Counted from the first letter of the stretch, positions 45,913 to 56,870 are shown. The stretch is 64,000 nucleotides of DNA from Paraburkholderia graminis C4D1M (GCF_000172415.1 NZ_ABLD01000001.1:372001-436000), one strand, 5' to 3'. Notes: generated from the letters alone by a model not told the origin. Made by a program: numbers and translations.

Positions 45913-47376
45913 ATGATCTCCGACGATACGACCCAGCAGACGCAGCGCCTTAATCCCGACACACTCCGCGAGTTCGTGGACCGCAAATGGAACGACGAGA
46001 TCGTGCCCGCGCTGACCGACTACATCGCAGTGCCGGCCAAGAGCCCGGCGTTCGATCCCGAGTGGGTCAAGCACGGTTACCTGGAGCGCGTGATTACCGA
46101 CGCCGCGCAATGGGTCGAGCAGCAGCCGGTGCGCGGCCTGAAGCTGGAGATCGTGCGCTTGCCGGGCCGCACGCCGGTGATTTTCTTCGAGACGCCGGCC
46201 ACGCGTTCCGGCAGCGACGAAACCATCGTGCTGTACGGCCATCTGGACAAGCAGCCGGAGTTCGACGGCTGGCGCAGCGACCTGGGTCCGTGGACGCCGA
46301 AGCTCGAGAACGACAAGCTCTATGGGCGCGGTGGCGCCGACGACGGCTACGCGATCTACGCGAGCATCACCGCGATCGCCGCGCTGGACGCGCAAGGCGT
46401 CGAGCGACCGCGCTGCGTCGGCCTGATCGAAACCTGCGAGGAGTCCGGCAGCTACGATCTGCTGCCTTACGTCGACGCGCTGCGCGAACGGCTCGGCAAC
46501 GTCGGGCTCGTCGTGTGCCTCGATTCGGGCGCGGGCAATTACGATCAATTGTGGCTTACGACGTCGCTGCGCGGACTCGTCGCCGGCGATCTCGAGGTGC
46601 AGGTGCTCGACGAAGGCATCCACTCGGGCGGCTACGGCGGCATCGCGCCGTCGAGCTTCCGCATCATGCGGCAACTGTTCGACCGGCTTGAAGACGCCGC
46701 TAACGGCACGCTGCTGCCGAAGGGTTTTCACAGCCCGATTCCCGCCGACCGTCTGCGTGAAGCCGAAGCCACTGCACAGATCCTCGGCGACGATGTGTGG
46801 AAGAAGCTGCCGTGGGCTTGCGGCCAGGACGGCCGTCAGGTGCTGCCCACCACGACCGATCCGAAAGAGGCGTTGCTTAATTCGACGTGGCGTCCGTCGC
46901 TGTCGGTGACCGGCGCGGCCGGCTTGCCCGCGCTCGCCGACGCCGGCAATGTGCTGCGTCCGCGTACCGCATTCAAGCTGTCGCTGCGGCTGCCGCCGCT
47001 GATCGAAGCGGAGAAGGCCGTCGCGGAACTCAAGGCGCTGCTCGAATTCGACCCGCCGTACAACGCGAAGGTGACGTTCAAGCCGGACGCGGGCGCGGCG
47101 AGCGGCTGGAGCGCGCCCGACCTCGCGCCGTGGCTCGCCACCGCGCTCAACGACGCATCGCGCGAGCATTACGGCGCCGATGTCGCCTACATGGGGCAGG
47201 GCGGCACGATCCCGCTGATGAACGTGCTCAAAGCGGGCTTCCCGAAGTCGCAATTCATGGTCTGCGGCGTGTTGGGACCGAAGTCGAACGCACATGGCCC
47301 GAATGAGTTTCTGCATGTGCCGTATGGCAGGAAACTTACGGCGGCGGTGGCTGAGGTGATTGCAGCCGCGCCTTGA
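45913..47376 (+). CDS. M20 family metallopeptidase
   Basis: The 487-residue protein has the dinuclear-zinc M20 pattern: LYGHLDKQPE (His ligand and nearby Asp, residues ~108-117), GRGGADDGYA (bridging Asp), ETCEESGS (catalytic Glu and ligand Glu), VCLDSGAG (Asp ligand) and a C-terminal SNAHGPNEF (His ligand). A dimerisation domain lies between residues ~215 and 380. It resembles carnosinase-like/CNDP-type dipeptidases. The substrate is unknown. It is the first of two plus-strand genes, the second being an Ldh2-type dehydrogenase. Confidence 0.9.
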   Translation: MISDDTTQQTQRLNPDTLREFVDRKWNDEIVPALTDYIAVPAKSPAFDPEWVKHGYLERVITDAAQWVEQQPVRGLKLEIVRLPGRTPVIFFETPATRSGSDETIVLYGHLDKQPEFDGWRSDLGPWTPKLENDKLYGRGGADDGYAIYASITAIAALDAQGVERPRCVGLIETCEESGSYDLLPYVDALRERLGNVGLVVCLDSGAGNYDQLWLTTSLRGLVAGDLEVQVLDEGIHSGGYGGIAPSSFRIMRQLFDRLEDAANGTLLPKGFHSPIPADRLREAEATAQILGDDVWKKLPWACGQDGRQVLPTTTDPKEALLNSTWRPSLSVTGAAGLPALADAGNVLRPRTAFKLSLRLPPLIEAEKAVAELKALLEFDPPYNAKVTFKPDAGAASGWSAPDLAPWLATALNDASREHYGADVAYMGQGGTIPLMNVLKAGFPKSQFMVCGVLGPKSNAHGPNEFLHVPYGRKLTAAVAEVIAAAP

Positions 47377-47440
47377 GGGGGCGGATTTTCGTTGCTGATC
47401 TTCGTTGCTAATTTTCGCTGCCGATAAGTGCCCAACTCGA

Positions 47441-47458
47441 GCGCTCGATTTCGAGCGC
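47441..47458. promoter_or_regulatory. perfect inverted repeat before the Ldh2-type gene
   Basis: GCGCTCGA-TT-TCGAGCGC lies 10 bp before the next start codon, where a ribosome binding site should be. There is no T-run. It could be an operator or an mRNA hairpin that limits translation. Confidence 0.4.
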
Positions 47459-47468
47459 CTAACTTCGT

Positions 47469-48572
47469 ATGACCGATAACAATCTCGCTCGATCCAGCAC
47501 GCCCCGCATTGCGGCCGACCAACTGCACGCCTACGTGAGCGCGATCTGGGAGCGGGCCGGCAGCGCGCCGCGCGAAGCCGAGCTGGTCGCGGATCATCTG
47601 GTGGCGGCGAACCTCACGGGGCACGATTCGCACGGCGTCGGCATGATTCCGCGCTATGCGGCTTCGCTGGCCGACGGGCAACTGCAACTGAATCTGCATG
47701 CGGAAGTCGTCAAGGACGCGGGCGCCGTGCTCACCGTGGAAGGCCACAAGGGCTTCGGCCAGGTGGTTGCCTTCGAGGCGATGGAAGCGGGCATCGCTCG
47801 CGCGCAGCGCATCGGCATTTGCGCGGTGGGCTTGCGTGGCGCGCATCACATCGGCCGCATCGGTCACTGGGCCGAGCAGTGCGCGCGCGCCGGGCTCGTG
47901 TCGTTTCACTTCGTCAATGTGGCCGGCGATCCGCTCGTCGCGCCGTTCGGCGGCGCCGACCGCCGTATCGGCACGAATCCGTTTTGCGCAGCTTATCCGC
48001 GGCCCGGCAAGCCGCCGCTCGTGCTCGACTTCGCGACCAGCACCGTGGCTTACGGCAAGACGCGGGTCGCGTATAACCAGCGCAAGCAGGTGCCGGCCGG
48101 CGCGCTCGTCGACCATGAAGGCGTGCCGACCGCCGATCCCAAGGTCATGCACGAGGCGCCGTTCGGATCGCTGACGCCGTTCGGCGGCCACAAGGGCTTC
48201 GGGCTCGCGGCCATGTGCGAGATATTCAGCGGCGCGCTCGCGGGCGGCTTCACCACGCATGCGGACACGCTCGGCACGACTAACGCGATCATCAACTGCA
48301 TGCTGTCGGTCATCGTCGATCCGGCCGCGTTCGATGCCCCCGACGCGCAAGCCGAAGCCGACGCCTTCATCGCATGGGTCAAGGCTTCGCCGCTCGCGGT
48401 GGGCACCGAGCGCATCTATGAGCCGGGCGAACCGGAACGCGTCACGCGCGCGGAGCGCGAAGCCAACGGCGTTCCCGTCGACGCCGCCACGTGGACGCAG
48501 ATCTCTGCGGCGGCACTCGCGGTCGGCATGAGCGCGGATGAAGTCGCGCGCTGGTCGGCGTTGCTCCAATAG
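47469..48572 (+). CDS. Ldh2/MDH2 (malate/L-lactate dehydrogenase-like) oxidoreductase
   Basis: The 367-residue protein fits the Ldh2 NAD(P)-dependent 2-hydroxyacid/imino-acid reductase family. It shows GHDSHGVGMIPRYA (residues ~51-64, catalytic His), GLRGAHHIGRIGHWAE, GTNPFCAAYPRP, DFATSTVAYGK and GGHKGFGLAAMCEIFSGALAGG. Family members include ureidoglycolate, malate, sulfolactate and piperidine-2-carboxylate (Dpk) dehydrogenases. The pairing with the M20 peptidase suggests amino-acid-derivative catabolism, but this is inference. Confidence 0.9.
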   Translation: MTDNNLARSSTPRIAADQLHAYVSAIWERAGSAPREAELVADHLVAANLTGHDSHGVGMIPRYAASLADGQLQLNLHAEVVKDAGAVLTVEGHKGFGQVVAFEAMEAGIARAQRIGICAVGLRGAHHIGRIGHWAEQCARAGLVSFHFVNVAGDPLVAPFGGADRRIGTNPFCAAYPRPGKPPLVLDFATSTVAYGKTRVAYNQRKQVPAGALVDHEGVPTADPKVMHEAPFGSLTPFGGHKGFGLAAMCEIFSGALAGGFTTHADTLGTTNAIINCMLSVIVDPAAFDAPDAQAEADAFIAWVKASPLAVGTERIYEPGEPERVTRAEREANGVPVDAATWTQISAAALAVGMSADEVARWSALLQ

Positions 48573-48976
48573 CCTTCATCGCCCGGACGAGCGGTTTCGC
48601 GTTCATGCAATATACATATTCCGTCTGCCACCCCACCAACAAAACCCCATTCGCAAGCAGCAATTTCGACTGGCTCGTCTAATCGGCCTTTATTGCTTTT
48701 TCTTTCACCTTTTCAACGCGCATTTTCACTCACACGCGCCACCGGGCCTTTCCATCGATAGCGCAAAACATCGCGCTATCTCGCACCATTTTGGCCGCGC
48801 AAGCGTTTGCGCGCCAGCGCACGTCACGGCACGGAATCGCCCCGCTGCGACGCCCGCCGCGCAAGGGTTTGACATTTCCTTGCGTTGCTCTGTTGGTTAT
48901 CCCGCTCCCATCGGATTCCGGTCTGTTTTAGGCTCGCACTGCAATATCAGTGTTTAACCTTAAAGGACCGTTCAAA
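48573..48976. other. promoter region of rpfF
   Basis: No gene is seen in these 404 bp. An 8-bp inverted repeat (GATAGCGC / GCGCTATC, 8-nt loop) lies at 48757-48780. A TTGACA box at 48869-48874 has only a weak -10 candidate downstream. The stretch presumably carries the rpfF promoter. Confidence 0.45.
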
Positions 48977-49864
48977 ATGAATCTGCATAACCACCACGCC
49001 TGCCGCCCGTTCCTCGAAGCCGGCAATCTGTCGCAAATCGCCGCTTACTACGAAGAAGGCCGCAATGTCATGTGGATGATGCTGCGTGCGCAGCCGCGTC
49101 CCTGTTTCAATCTCGATCTGGTGCACGACATTCTCGGGCTCGCGCAGGCAGCGCGCGAGTCGGGCTTGCCGATCGATTTCTGGGTGACGGGTTCGCTGAT
49201 TCCGAACATCTACAACGTGGGCGGCGACCTCGATTTCTTCGCCGACGCGATCCGCTCGGGCAAGCGTCAGGCGCTGATGGCCTACGCGCGCGCTTGCGTC
49301 GACTGCGTTCATGCGGCGGCGCGCGGTTTCGATACCGGCGCGATCTCGATTGCAATGGTGGAGGGCACGGCGCTCGGCGGTGGCTTCGAGGCGGCGCTCG
49401 CGCATCACTTCCTGCTCGCGCAGTCGGACGCGCGCATGGGCTTTCCCGAAATCGCCTTCAATCTGTTCCCCGGCATGGGCGGCTATTCGCTCGTCGCGCG
49501 CAAGGCCGGCATGCGCCTCGCCGAGGAACTGATCGGCGGCGGCGAATCGCATACGGCCGAGTGGCATCAGGAAAAAGGGCTCGTCGATCAGTTGTTCGAA
49601 CCGGGCGACGCGTATATGGCGACCCGCACGTTCATGGACACGCTCAAGCCGAAAATGAACGGCATCCGCGCGATGCTGCGTGCACGTCAGCGCGTGCTGC
49701 AACTGCCGCGCGCCGAGTTGATGGAGATCACCGAGGATTGGGTCGACGCCGCGTTCATGATCGAAGAGAAGGATCTCGCCTTCATGGAACGGCTCGTGAT
49801 GCTGCAAAACCGCCGCACGTCCAACCTGCGGCAGACGGCCGCGAGCGCGGCCAATTTCGGCTGA
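48977..49864 (+). CDS. rpfF: BDSF (cis-2-dodecenoic acid) synthase RpfF
   Basis: AAAGGA precedes the ATG at 48977. The 295-residue crotonase-fold protein matches RpfF, the bifunctional acyl-ACP dehydratase/thioesterase that makes diffusible signal factors. The two catalytic glutamates are visible as Glu138 (LGGGFEAAL) and Glu158 (MGFPEIAF), 20 residues apart as in the characterised enzyme. It converges on rpfR 73 bp away, the arrangement known from Burkholderia cenocepacia. The product is expected to be BDSF, sensed by RpfR. Confidence 0.93.
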   Translation: MNLHNHHACRPFLEAGNLSQIAAYYEEGRNVMWMMLRAQPRPCFNLDLVHDILGLAQAARESGLPIDFWVTGSLIPNIYNVGGDLDFFADAIRSGKRQALMAYARACVDCVHAAARGFDTGAISIAMVEGTALGGGFEAALAHHFLLAQSDARMGFPEIAFNLFPGMGGYSLVARKAGMRLAEELIGGGESHTAEWHQEKGLVDQLFEPGDAYMATRTFMDTLKPKMNGIRAMLRARQRVLQLPRAELMEITEDWVDAAFMIEEKDLAFMERLVMLQNRRTSNLRQTAASAANFG

Positions 49865-49935
49865 CTCTATCGCACCAAGCGCATTCAAGCGCACTCAATC
49901 GCGATGCGGCCCGCCGTGCCCGTCGCGGCTGACAG

Positions 49936-49956
49936 GCTCAGGCGATCAGCCTGAGC
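49936..49956. terminator. hairpin at the rpfR stop, between convergent genes
   Basis: GCTCAGGC / GCCTGAGC (8-bp stem, 5-nt loop) spans the rpfR stop codon in the gap after rpfF. It has no T-run on either side, so it would be an atypical terminator. Confidence 0.3.
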
Positions 49957-51941
49957 TTCTGCCGGTCCTGCAACCAGCGCTCGAAATCGGCGGCGGGCAT
50001 CGGGTGAGCGTACAGATAGCCTTGCACATACTCGACGCCCAGCCCCTTCATGAAGGCTTCTTCCGATTCGGTCTCGATGCCTTCGGCGACCACCTTGAAG
50101 CCGAGTTCCTGCGCGACCACGACCATCGAGCGCACCAGCGCTTGCGCTTTCGTATCGGCGTTGATCGAGCGCACGAAACTGCGGTCGAGCTTGATGACGT
50201 CAAGCGGAATGCGGCCCAGTTGCGACAGCGACGAATAGCCGGTGCCGAAGTCGTCCAGATGCACCTGCGCGCCGATCTGGCGGAAGTGCTTGATGAGGTC
50301 GATGGCCGCGGCTTCGTCTTCGATCAGGCAGCTCTCGGTCAACTCGACATCGACGAGGCAGGGTTCGAGATTGGCCGCGGCGAGCGCTTCGGTGAAATGC
50401 CGGACCACGGCGGTGTCCACCAGTTGCCGCGCCGACACGTTGATGGCGATGCGCAGGTTGTAGCCGTCCGCTTTCCATTTGGCGGCCTGTTTGGCGGCCG
50501 TTTCCATGACCCAGCGGCCGAGCACGCCGATCAGTCCCGACTCCTCGGCATAACGAATGAATTCGGCCGGCATGATCTGCCCGCGCTCCGGCGAATTCCA
50601 GCGGACCAGCGCTTCGACGCCTTGCACCACGCCGGTTGAAAGCACCAGCTTCGGCTGATAGTGCAGCGTCAGTTGGCCTTCGTCGAGGCCGCGCCGCAAG
50701 TTCGTGTCGAGCCACATGTACTCGGCGACCTTGCGGTTCATCTCCGGCGAGAACACGCGATGCGTGCGCTTGCCTTCGTCCTTGGCGACGTACATGGCGG
50801 TATCGGCCGAGCGGATCAGCGACTCCAGGTTGTCGCCGTGTTCCGGATAGCGCGCGATGCCGATCGAGCAGCCCGTATAGACTTCGACGAGCCCGAGGCT
50901 GAACGGCGTACGCATGCGTTCGAGGATGCGCTGCGCGGTCGCTTCCAGTTCGTGCGCCGTGCCTTTTGCCGCGAGCACGATGAACTCGTCGCCGCCGAGC
51001 CGCGCGAGCGTGTCGCCTTCGTTCAGGCACATGCCGATGGCGGCCGACACGTCGCGAATCAGACGGTCGCCGAATACGTGGCCGTAGTGATCGTTGACCT
51101 TCTTGAAGTTGTCGAGATCGAGAAACAGCACGCCCACCGATTCGCCCGGCGCCGCTTCTTCGATCGCGGTGCGAATGTAGTCCTGAATCGCATTGCGATT
51201 CGGCAGGCCGGTGAGCGAGTCGGTGTTGGCGAGTTGCCTCAGGCGTTCCTGCGCGAGACGTTCTTCGGTGATGTCGGTGCCCGAGCAGATCAGATATTGC
51301 TCGTCGATGCCGCTGCCGCTTTGCACGAACTTGTTGCGAAACAGGAAGAGCCGCTCGCCGTGCAGCGTCTTCACGCGCCGCTCGACTTCATACGACACGC
51401 CGCGATTGAAGAAGCCCGCAATGTTCTGACTCGACGCCGCGCCGTCTTCCGAGGACATGAACAGCGCCCACACATTGCGCCCGATGATGTTCTCTTCCTT
51501 CACGCCCGTCAGTTCTTCGGCGAGGCGGTTAAAGCGCTGGATTCGCCCATGCCGGTCGACGATCACGACCACTGAATTGACTTCCGACACGACCTGCTCG
51601 GCGAACGACAAACCATGCATCAGATCGCGCGCGACCGACTCCGTGTCGTCATAAGCCGAGGCCGTGCCCGCCCAACTGATGCTGTTGATTTTTCTGCCGA
51701 CGAGATGCAGCCGCAGCGGCTCGCCGAACAGGCGAACGTCGAGAACCACATGCGAGGTGATGCCCGTGAGGCAACGGATTTGCGATGCCTGCTGGGGATT
51801 CAGCGGAATGGCCACGTTGGCCGGCACGTCCCCGGTGACTGGCGTCAGTTCGAGCGCGTTGCTGTCGCTCGACAGACGCCAGCAAGGGCTGCTTGTGCCG
51901 AACTGCGCAAAAAGCACCTGCTCGTGTTGGTCGTCATTCAT
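49938..51941 (-). CDS. rpfR: BDSF receptor RpfR (PAS-GGDEF-EAL)
   Basis: From the ATG at 51941 the protein is 667 residues, the size expected of RpfR. Residues ~1-95 match the RpfF-interaction region; a PAS domain (~110-230) is the BDSF sensor; a GGDEF domain (~240-395) has an intact RLGGDEF at 315-320; and an EAL domain (~410-655) has an intact EAL at 443-445 with QPKLVLSTG before and DDFGTGYSSL after. In B. cenocepacia BDSF binding raises the phosphodiesterase activity of RpfR and lowers cyclic di-GMP. Both enzymatic motifs are kept, so the protein may be bifunctional. Confidence 0.93.
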   Translation of the reverse strand: MNDDQHEQVLFAQFGTSSPCWRLSSDSNALELTPVTGDVPANVAIPLNPQQASQIRCLTGITSHVVLDVRLFGEPLRLHLVGRKINSISWAGTASAYDDTESVARDLMHGLSFAEQVVSEVNSVVVIVDRHGRIQRFNRLAEELTGVKEENIIGRNVWALFMSSEDGAASSQNIAGFFNRGVSYEVERRVKTLHGERLFLFRNKFVQSGSGIDEQYLICSGTDITEERLAQERLRQLANTDSLTGLPNRNAIQDYIRTAIEEAAPGESVGVLFLDLDNFKKVNDHYGHVFGDRLIRDVSAAIGMCLNEGDTLARLGGDEFIVLAAKGTAHELEATAQRILERMRTPFSLGLVEVYTGCSIGIARYPEHGDNLESLIRSADTAMYVAKDEGKRTHRVFSPEMNRKVAEYMWLDTNLRRGLDEGQLTLHYQPKLVLSTGVVQGVEALVRWNSPERGQIMPAEFIRYAEESGLIGVLGRWVMETAAKQAAKWKADGYNLRIAINVSARQLVDTAVVRHFTEALAAANLEPCLVDVELTESCLIEDEAAAIDLIKHFRQIGAQVHLDDFGTGYSSLSQLGRIPLDVIKLDRSFVRSINADTKAQALVRSMVVVAQELGFKVVAEGIETESEEAFMKGLGVEYVQGYLYAHPMPAADFERWLQDRQKLRLIA

Positions 51942-52208
51942 GGAATCCCCGGGCGGTGTGCCGTTCGGCCCTGATGGCGGATAGCGGCAGACAGTCTTCA
52001 TCATACTTAAAGACGGGCCCATTGTAGCGAAGCCACTGAAATTCGGGCCATAAAACAATGAAGGACGCGCGGTTGTGTGGCGCGCGCGTCGATCGGTAAA
52101 AGGGAGTGGGGAGGGTGCGTGGTGAGGCATTCTTTACATCGGGGCGTCGCGCATGGGGCATGGGGCGCGCGGCTGATGCGGCTCACGCTGCTCACGCGGC
52201 GCCAGGCA

Positions 52209-55200
52209 TCAGAAGCGCCGCGTCAGCCAGCTCCGCGCGCGCTCGCGCTCAGCCGGGCTTGCTTCGAGCGACGCGTCGAACCAGAACGCGCCCGCCACCA
52301 GCGTGGCCACGACGACGCCGTCACGATACAGAACGCGGTTGCCGCCCACAGCCGGCACCCGTTCCCCGACCAGCAGCGTGCCCGCCAGATTCAACGGATC
52401 GGTGCCGCCGACGCACACAAAAGCACCATCGTTCGCATGCCTTCGTACTTCGCGCAGCAACGGAATCGCTTCGGGCAACGCGAATTGCTCGCCGGCCAAT
52501 CCATTGACGAAGCGGCCGCCGCGAATCACGCCGCGCGCTTCGAGCCGCTGATATACACGAAGCAGATCGCGCCACGGCGGCAGCCAATCGGCTTCGCGCT
52601 CGAGCAGGCGCCAGAAAACGACACCGTAGCGCCGCAGCAACGTCATCGCGACATGTTCGACGATCTCGGGCGGCAACGTGCGCCGCCGCTGACTTTGCAG
52701 TGATTGCGGCGGCGTCTCGTTCGCGCTGACGGCCGCCGGAACAGGGCGGTTGACGAGCGCCCAACGCCCGGCATCGTCCATTCCGCCGATCAGCGCCGTC
52801 GAGCGCACACGCCGGCTGCCGGAATAAGCATTGCGTTTGGCGGCCGGCTTGAGCAGCGCGCGCAGGCCCGCGAAACTGTCCGAGTTCACGAGACCGGCCG
52901 CCACCAGTTCACCGAGCGCGTTTTCCAGTTCGATACGCAAGACGCGAAGTTCGTGCAGCAATTCGTCGAAGAACATCGCGCCGTGTTGCGACAGCGCGTC
53001 GTGAACCGCTTGCGCGCGCGGCGACAACTCCGGCTGACGCGCCGGATCGATCAGTGCGCTCCACACGCGCACCTGTGGACGCGGCAGCAACACGATAGGC
53101 GTGCCGCGCACGGGGCCCGCTGCGCTGCGCGAGCGCTCGGTGAGCCGCGTCCAGACGATCTTGCCGGCGCGGCATAGTTCGTCGAGCGAAGTATTCGTGT
53201 ACGCCTTCACGCGTGCGGGCAGAATGTCTTCCTCCCAGGCGCTGGCCGCGGCCTCGAAACCTTCCAGTTGTTCGAGCACGGCCGCGAGCGCATCGCGGCC
53301 TTCGCTGCGCGTGTCCGGCGTCAGATGCTGCCACTCGAACAGGAAACGCATGAAGTCGTGGCGTTCGACCGGCTCGATTTCGCGGCGCAAGCGCTTGACC
53401 GTGTAGCGGTGGATGCGCGCGAGCAGGTGCCGCTCGCACCATTCGTCGCCGGGTGCGTCGGGTGCCTGGAGCGCTTGCGGCGTGAAGCGGCCGCGCATCA
53501 CATAGCCTTCGGCTTCGAGGCGGATGAGCGCCTGTTCGACCGATGTCTGCGGCAGCCGCAGCGTGTCCGCAATCGCAGCGGCGGGCAGTGGACCGAAGCC
53601 TGTGAGCCGCGCGCGCAGCACGTCGACGAGGGCGTCGTCGGCGCTCCACTCGTCGGCGTAGCCCTTCGGCGCGGTCAGCGGCGGTGCGAAGCGCGGGCCG
53701 TCCGGCTCCGGATAAAGCGCGGCGAAGCAGGTGAGCCGTTCGGCGGGCAGCCACAGCGCGGCGTCGGCGGCGTCGGCGGCAATTTGCAGGCGGGTCGCGC
53801 GGCCCGACTGCGCGAGCGACTCGAGCCATTGCGGCCAGCCTTCGTTCCCGCGTGCCTCGGCCTCGGTGATGCACGCGAGGCCCGTGAGCGCCTCGTGCAT
53901 TTCGTCGACGCTGCGCGCCTGCGGCCAGGCTTCGTCGCGCACGCTCGCAATCGCGTCGGGGTCGAGCGCGCCGAGGTCGTCGGCGCTCGACGGATCGGTC
54001 CAGCGGCGGTTGAGCACGGCCTGCGTGCGACGCTCCTCGATGGGCGCGTCGTCGAGATAAGCGTAGGGCTTCGCGTTGAGGATTTCGGCGGCAAGCGGCG
54101 AGGGCGCAGGCAGATCGCGCGCGACGAGCCGCACGTCGCCGCTTTCGATACGGCGCAACAGCGCGATCCACCGCTCGCTGTCCATCGCGTCGTGCAGACA
54201 GTCGTCGACGGTCTGATCGACTAGCGGATGACGCGGCAGTTCGCGCTCGCCGACCACGTTCTCGAGACACGCGGCCTGTTCGGGAAAGACGCTCGTCAGC
54301 AGATCCTCGCTGCGCATGCGCTGCAATTGCGGCGCCGTCTTGCGTCCACCGGTGTAGCGCGGCAGTCCGAGCGCGGTCGTCGCGTTCCAGCGCCAGCGCA
54401 CGCCGAAAAGCGGCGCGTCGAGCAGCGCCTGGATCAGCAGATGTTCGGCGCTCGCCGAATGCAGATAGCGCCACACTTCGTCGAGCACGAACGAGTGGCT
54501 GCCGGTCAGCGACAGCACGATCGCGTCTTCGGTCGCGGCCGCTTGCAGCTCGAAGTTGAACTGGCGGCAAAAGCGCTTGCGCAGCGCGAGGCCCCACGCG
54601 CGATTCACGCGGCTGCCGAACGGCGCATGAATCACGAGCTGCGTGCCGCCCGATTCGTCGAAGAAACGCTCCATCACCAGCGTGTCATGCGTCGGCAGCA
54701 CGCCCAGTGCGGCGCGCGCCCGCGCGAGATAGTCGACGATCTGACGCGCCGCGGCTTCGTCGAGGCCGAGCTCGGCGATGAGCCAGTCGATCGCGCGTTC
54801 GAGGCGCGCGGACATGGGGTCGTTGCGGGGTTGTGTCGCTAGGGTGACTTCTGTGGGTTGCTTGGCTTGCTTGGCTTCGGCGGGCGATTCGCCATTCGTT
54901 GCCCGCTTGCTTTGCAACCGCGCTCGCGTCTTCGGCGACTGCGCAATGAGCGGCGCCGCGGAGGCCGTCGCCGCCTCGTCCGCGTCGAGCAGCGCAGCCG
55001 CCGCCGTCGGCTCGTCCGCCTCCAGCAGCCGCCCGATCTGCTCGCGCAGCCGCGCGACGCCCAACGACAATTCATCGCTGCGGCCCGGCGCCTCGCCGAG
55101 CCAGAACGGGATGTTGGGCGGCTGGCCTTGCGCATCCTCGACGCGCACGCGGCCGCTTTCGATCCGCAGAATCCGGTACGACGCGTTGCCGAGCTGGAAC

Positions 55201-56870
55201 ACATCGCCGGCGAGACTTTCGACCGCGAAATCTTCGTTGACCGTACCGACGTTGATCGCTTGCGGCTCGAGCACGACCGCATAGTCGGCGTTCTCGGGAA
55301 TCGTGCCGCCCGAAGTCACGGCGACGAGTTTGCCGCCGCGCCGCCCGCGCAACGTGCCGCTCACCACGTCGCGATGCAGGTAGGCGGCGCGCGGTCCGTT
55401 GCGGCTCGTGTAGCCCTCGGCGAGCATGCGCAGCACCGCGTCGTACTGCTCGCGCGTGAGTTCCGCGTAGGGCGCGGCGCGTCGCATCAGGTCGAACAGC
55501 GCGTCCTCGCTCCATTCGGCGCTCGACACCTCGGCGACGATCTGTTGCGCGAGCACGTCGAGCGGCGCGCGCGGAATGCGCAGCGCGTCCAGTTCGCCGC
55601 GCCGCACGCAATCGAGCAGCGCGGCGCATTCGATCAGATCGTCGCGCGAAGTCGGGAAAAGCCGGCCTTTGGGCATGCCGCCGACCTGGTGGCCCGAGCG
55701 TCCGACGCGTTGCAGAAACGGCGCGATCGCGCGCGGCGAACCCATCTGGCAGACCAGATCGACGTCGCCGATATCGATGCCGAGTTCCAGCGACGCCGTC
55801 GCGATCAGCACCCGCAGTTCGCCGCGCTTGAGCCGCTGTTCGGCGTCGAAGCGATGCTCTTTCGCGAGGCTGCCGTGGTGCGCGGCGACGGCCTCCTTGC
55901 CGAGCCGCTCGGTCAGATGACGCGCGGCGCGTTCGGCCATGCGCCGCGTGTTGACGAAGATCAGCGTCGTGCGATGCAGCGCGACGAGTTCGGCGAGCCG
56001 GTCGTAGACGCGCTCCCAGACTTCGTTCGGCATCACCGCTTCGAGCGGCACGGGCGGGATTTCCAGCGCGAGATCGCGCGCGCGGATATGGCCGACGTCG
56101 ATGATCGCGCAATCAGCCGGAACGTCGCTGTCGATACTCGCGCCGCCTACGAGAAATCGCGCAACCGCGCTCACCGGTTTTTGCGTCGCGGACAGGCCGA
56201 TACGCGGCAGACGGCGCCCGCACAACGCGTCGAGCCGCTCGAGGCTGAGCGCCAGATGGCTGCCGCGCTTGCTGCCCGCGAGTGCATGGATTTCATCGAC
56301 GATCACGGTACGCACGGTCGACAGCATCCGCCGGCCCGAGTCCGAGCCGAGCAGCACGTACAGCGATTCGGGCGTGGTGACGAGAATGTGCGGCGCGCGC
56401 TTTCGGAGCGCGTTGCGCTCCTGCTGCGTGGTGTCGCCGGTGCGCACGGCGGTGCGGATGTCGAGCGGCGGCAGCCCGCGCGCGTCGAGTTCGGCGGCGA
56501 TGCCTTGCAACGGTATCTGCAGGTTGAGGCGGATGTCGTTGGAAAGCGCCTTGAGCGGCGACACGTAGACCACCAGCGTTTCGTCGGGCAGCGCGCCGTG
56601 GTTCGCGAGACCTTGCTGGACAAGATCGTCGAGCGCGGACAGGAACGCGGTGAGCGTTTTGCCGGAACCCGTCGGCGCGGCGACGAGCGTCGAGCGGCCA
56701 CGGCGGATTTGCGGCCACGCGGCGGCTTGCGCGTCGGTCGGCGCGGGGAAGGTCTTCAGGAACCAGCCGGCCACCGCGGGGTGGAAGGCCGCGAGCGGGC
56801 CGCCGTGCTCGGCTGCATGCGCAGCGGGCGGCGTGGCGGCTGTCGTGGTGGCGGTGGCGGCTGAAGTCAT
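52209..56870 (-). CDS. lhr: Lhr-type large ATP-dependent helicase
   Basis: The 1553-residue superfamily 2 helicase has motif I APTGSGKT near residue 63, DEIH-type motif II ([10 protein letters not shown]), SATQKP, and GRSGHQ-type motif VI, followed by the long Lhr C-terminal region. Lhr enzymes are typically ~1500 residues and act in DNA repair. The first ~20 residues are Ala/Thr-rich and the exact start is uncertain. Residues ~613-685 form an Ala/Glu/Lys-rich low-complexity linker that I take as a family-variable insert. It stands alone, divergent from an aldo/keto reductase gene. Confidence 0.93.
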   Translation of the reverse strand: MTSAATATTTAATPPAAHAAEHGGPLAAFHPAVAGWFLKTFPAPTDAQAAAWPQIRRGRSTLVAAPTGSGKTLTAFLSALDDLVQQGLANHGALPDETLVVYVSPLKALSNDIRLNLQIPLQGIAAELDARGLPPLDIRTAVRTGDTTQQERNALRKRAPHILVTTPESLYVLLGSDSGRRMLSTVRTVIVDEIHALAGSKRGSHLALSLERLDALCGRRLPRIGLSATQKPVSAVARFLVGGASIDSDVPADCAIIDVGHIRARDLALEIPPVPLEAVMPNEVWERVYDRLAELVALHRTTLIFVNTRRMAERAARHLTERLGKEAVAAHHGSLAKEHRFDAEQRLKRGELRVLIATASLELGIDIGDVDLVCQMGSPRAIAPFLQRVGRSGHQVGGMPKGRLFPTSRDDLIECAALLDCVRRGELDALRIPRAPLDVLAQQIVAEVSSAEWSEDALFDLMRRAAPYAELTREQYDAVLRMLAEGYTSRNGPRAAYLHRDVVSGTLRGRRGGKLVAVTSGGTIPENADYAVVLEPQAINVGTVNEDFAVESLAGDVFQLGNASYRILRIESGRVRVEDAQGQPPNIPFWLGEAPGRSDELSLGVARLREQIGRLLEADEPTAAAALLDADEAATASAAPLIAQSPKTRARLQSKRATNGESPAEAKQAKQPTEVTLATQPRNDPMSARLERAIDWLIAELGLDEAAARQIVDYLARARAALGVLPTHDTLVMERFFDESGGTQLVIHAPFGSRVNRAWGLALRKRFCRQFNFELQAAATEDAIVLSLTGSHSFVLDEVWRYLHSASAEHLLIQALLDAPLFGVRWRWNATTALGLPRYTGGRKTAPQLQRMRSEDLLTSVFPEQAACLENVVGERELPRHPLVDQTVDDCLHDAMDSERWIALLRRIESGDVRLVARDLPAPSPLAAEILNAKPYAYLDDAPIEERRTQAVLNRRWTDPSSADDLGALDPDAIASVRDEAWPQARSVDEMHEALTGLACITEAEARGNEGWPQWLESLAQSGRATRLQIAADAADAALWLPAERLTCFAALYPEPDGPRFAPPLTAPKGYADEWSADDALVDVLRARLTGFGPLPAAAIADTLRLPQTSVEQALIRLEAEGYVMRGRFTPQALQAPDAPGDEWCERHLLARIHRYTVKRLRREIEPVERHDFMRFLFEWQHLTPDTRSEGRDALAAVLEQLEGFEAAASAWEEDILPARVKAYTNTSLDELCRAGKIVWTRLTERSRSAAGPVRGTPIVLLPRPQVRVWSALIDPARQPELSPRAQAVHDALSQHGAMFFDELLHELRVLRIELENALGELVAAGLVNSDSFAGLRALLKPAAKRNAYSGSRRVRSTALIGGMDDAGRWALVNRPVPAAVSANETPPQSLQSQRRRTLPPEIVEHVAMTLLRRYGVVFWRLLEREADWLPPWRDLLRVYQRLEARGVIRGGRFVNGLAGEQFALPEAIPLLREVRRHANDGAFVCVGGTDPLNLAGTLLVGERVPAVGGNRVLYRDGVVVATLVAGAFWFDASLEASPAERERARSWLTRRF

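Noticed and set aside
45898-47316. 472-codon minus-strand frame
   Set aside because: It is antisense to the M20 peptidase gene, which carries all metal-ligand motifs.
49936-49956. canonical bidirectional terminator between rpfF and rpfR
   Set aside because: A hairpin is present but there is no T-run on either strand, so it is kept only as a weak call.
54858-56864. 668-codon open frame on the plus strand
   Set aside because: It is a mirror of the lhr N-terminal half; the lhr frame has all helicase motifs and this one has none.
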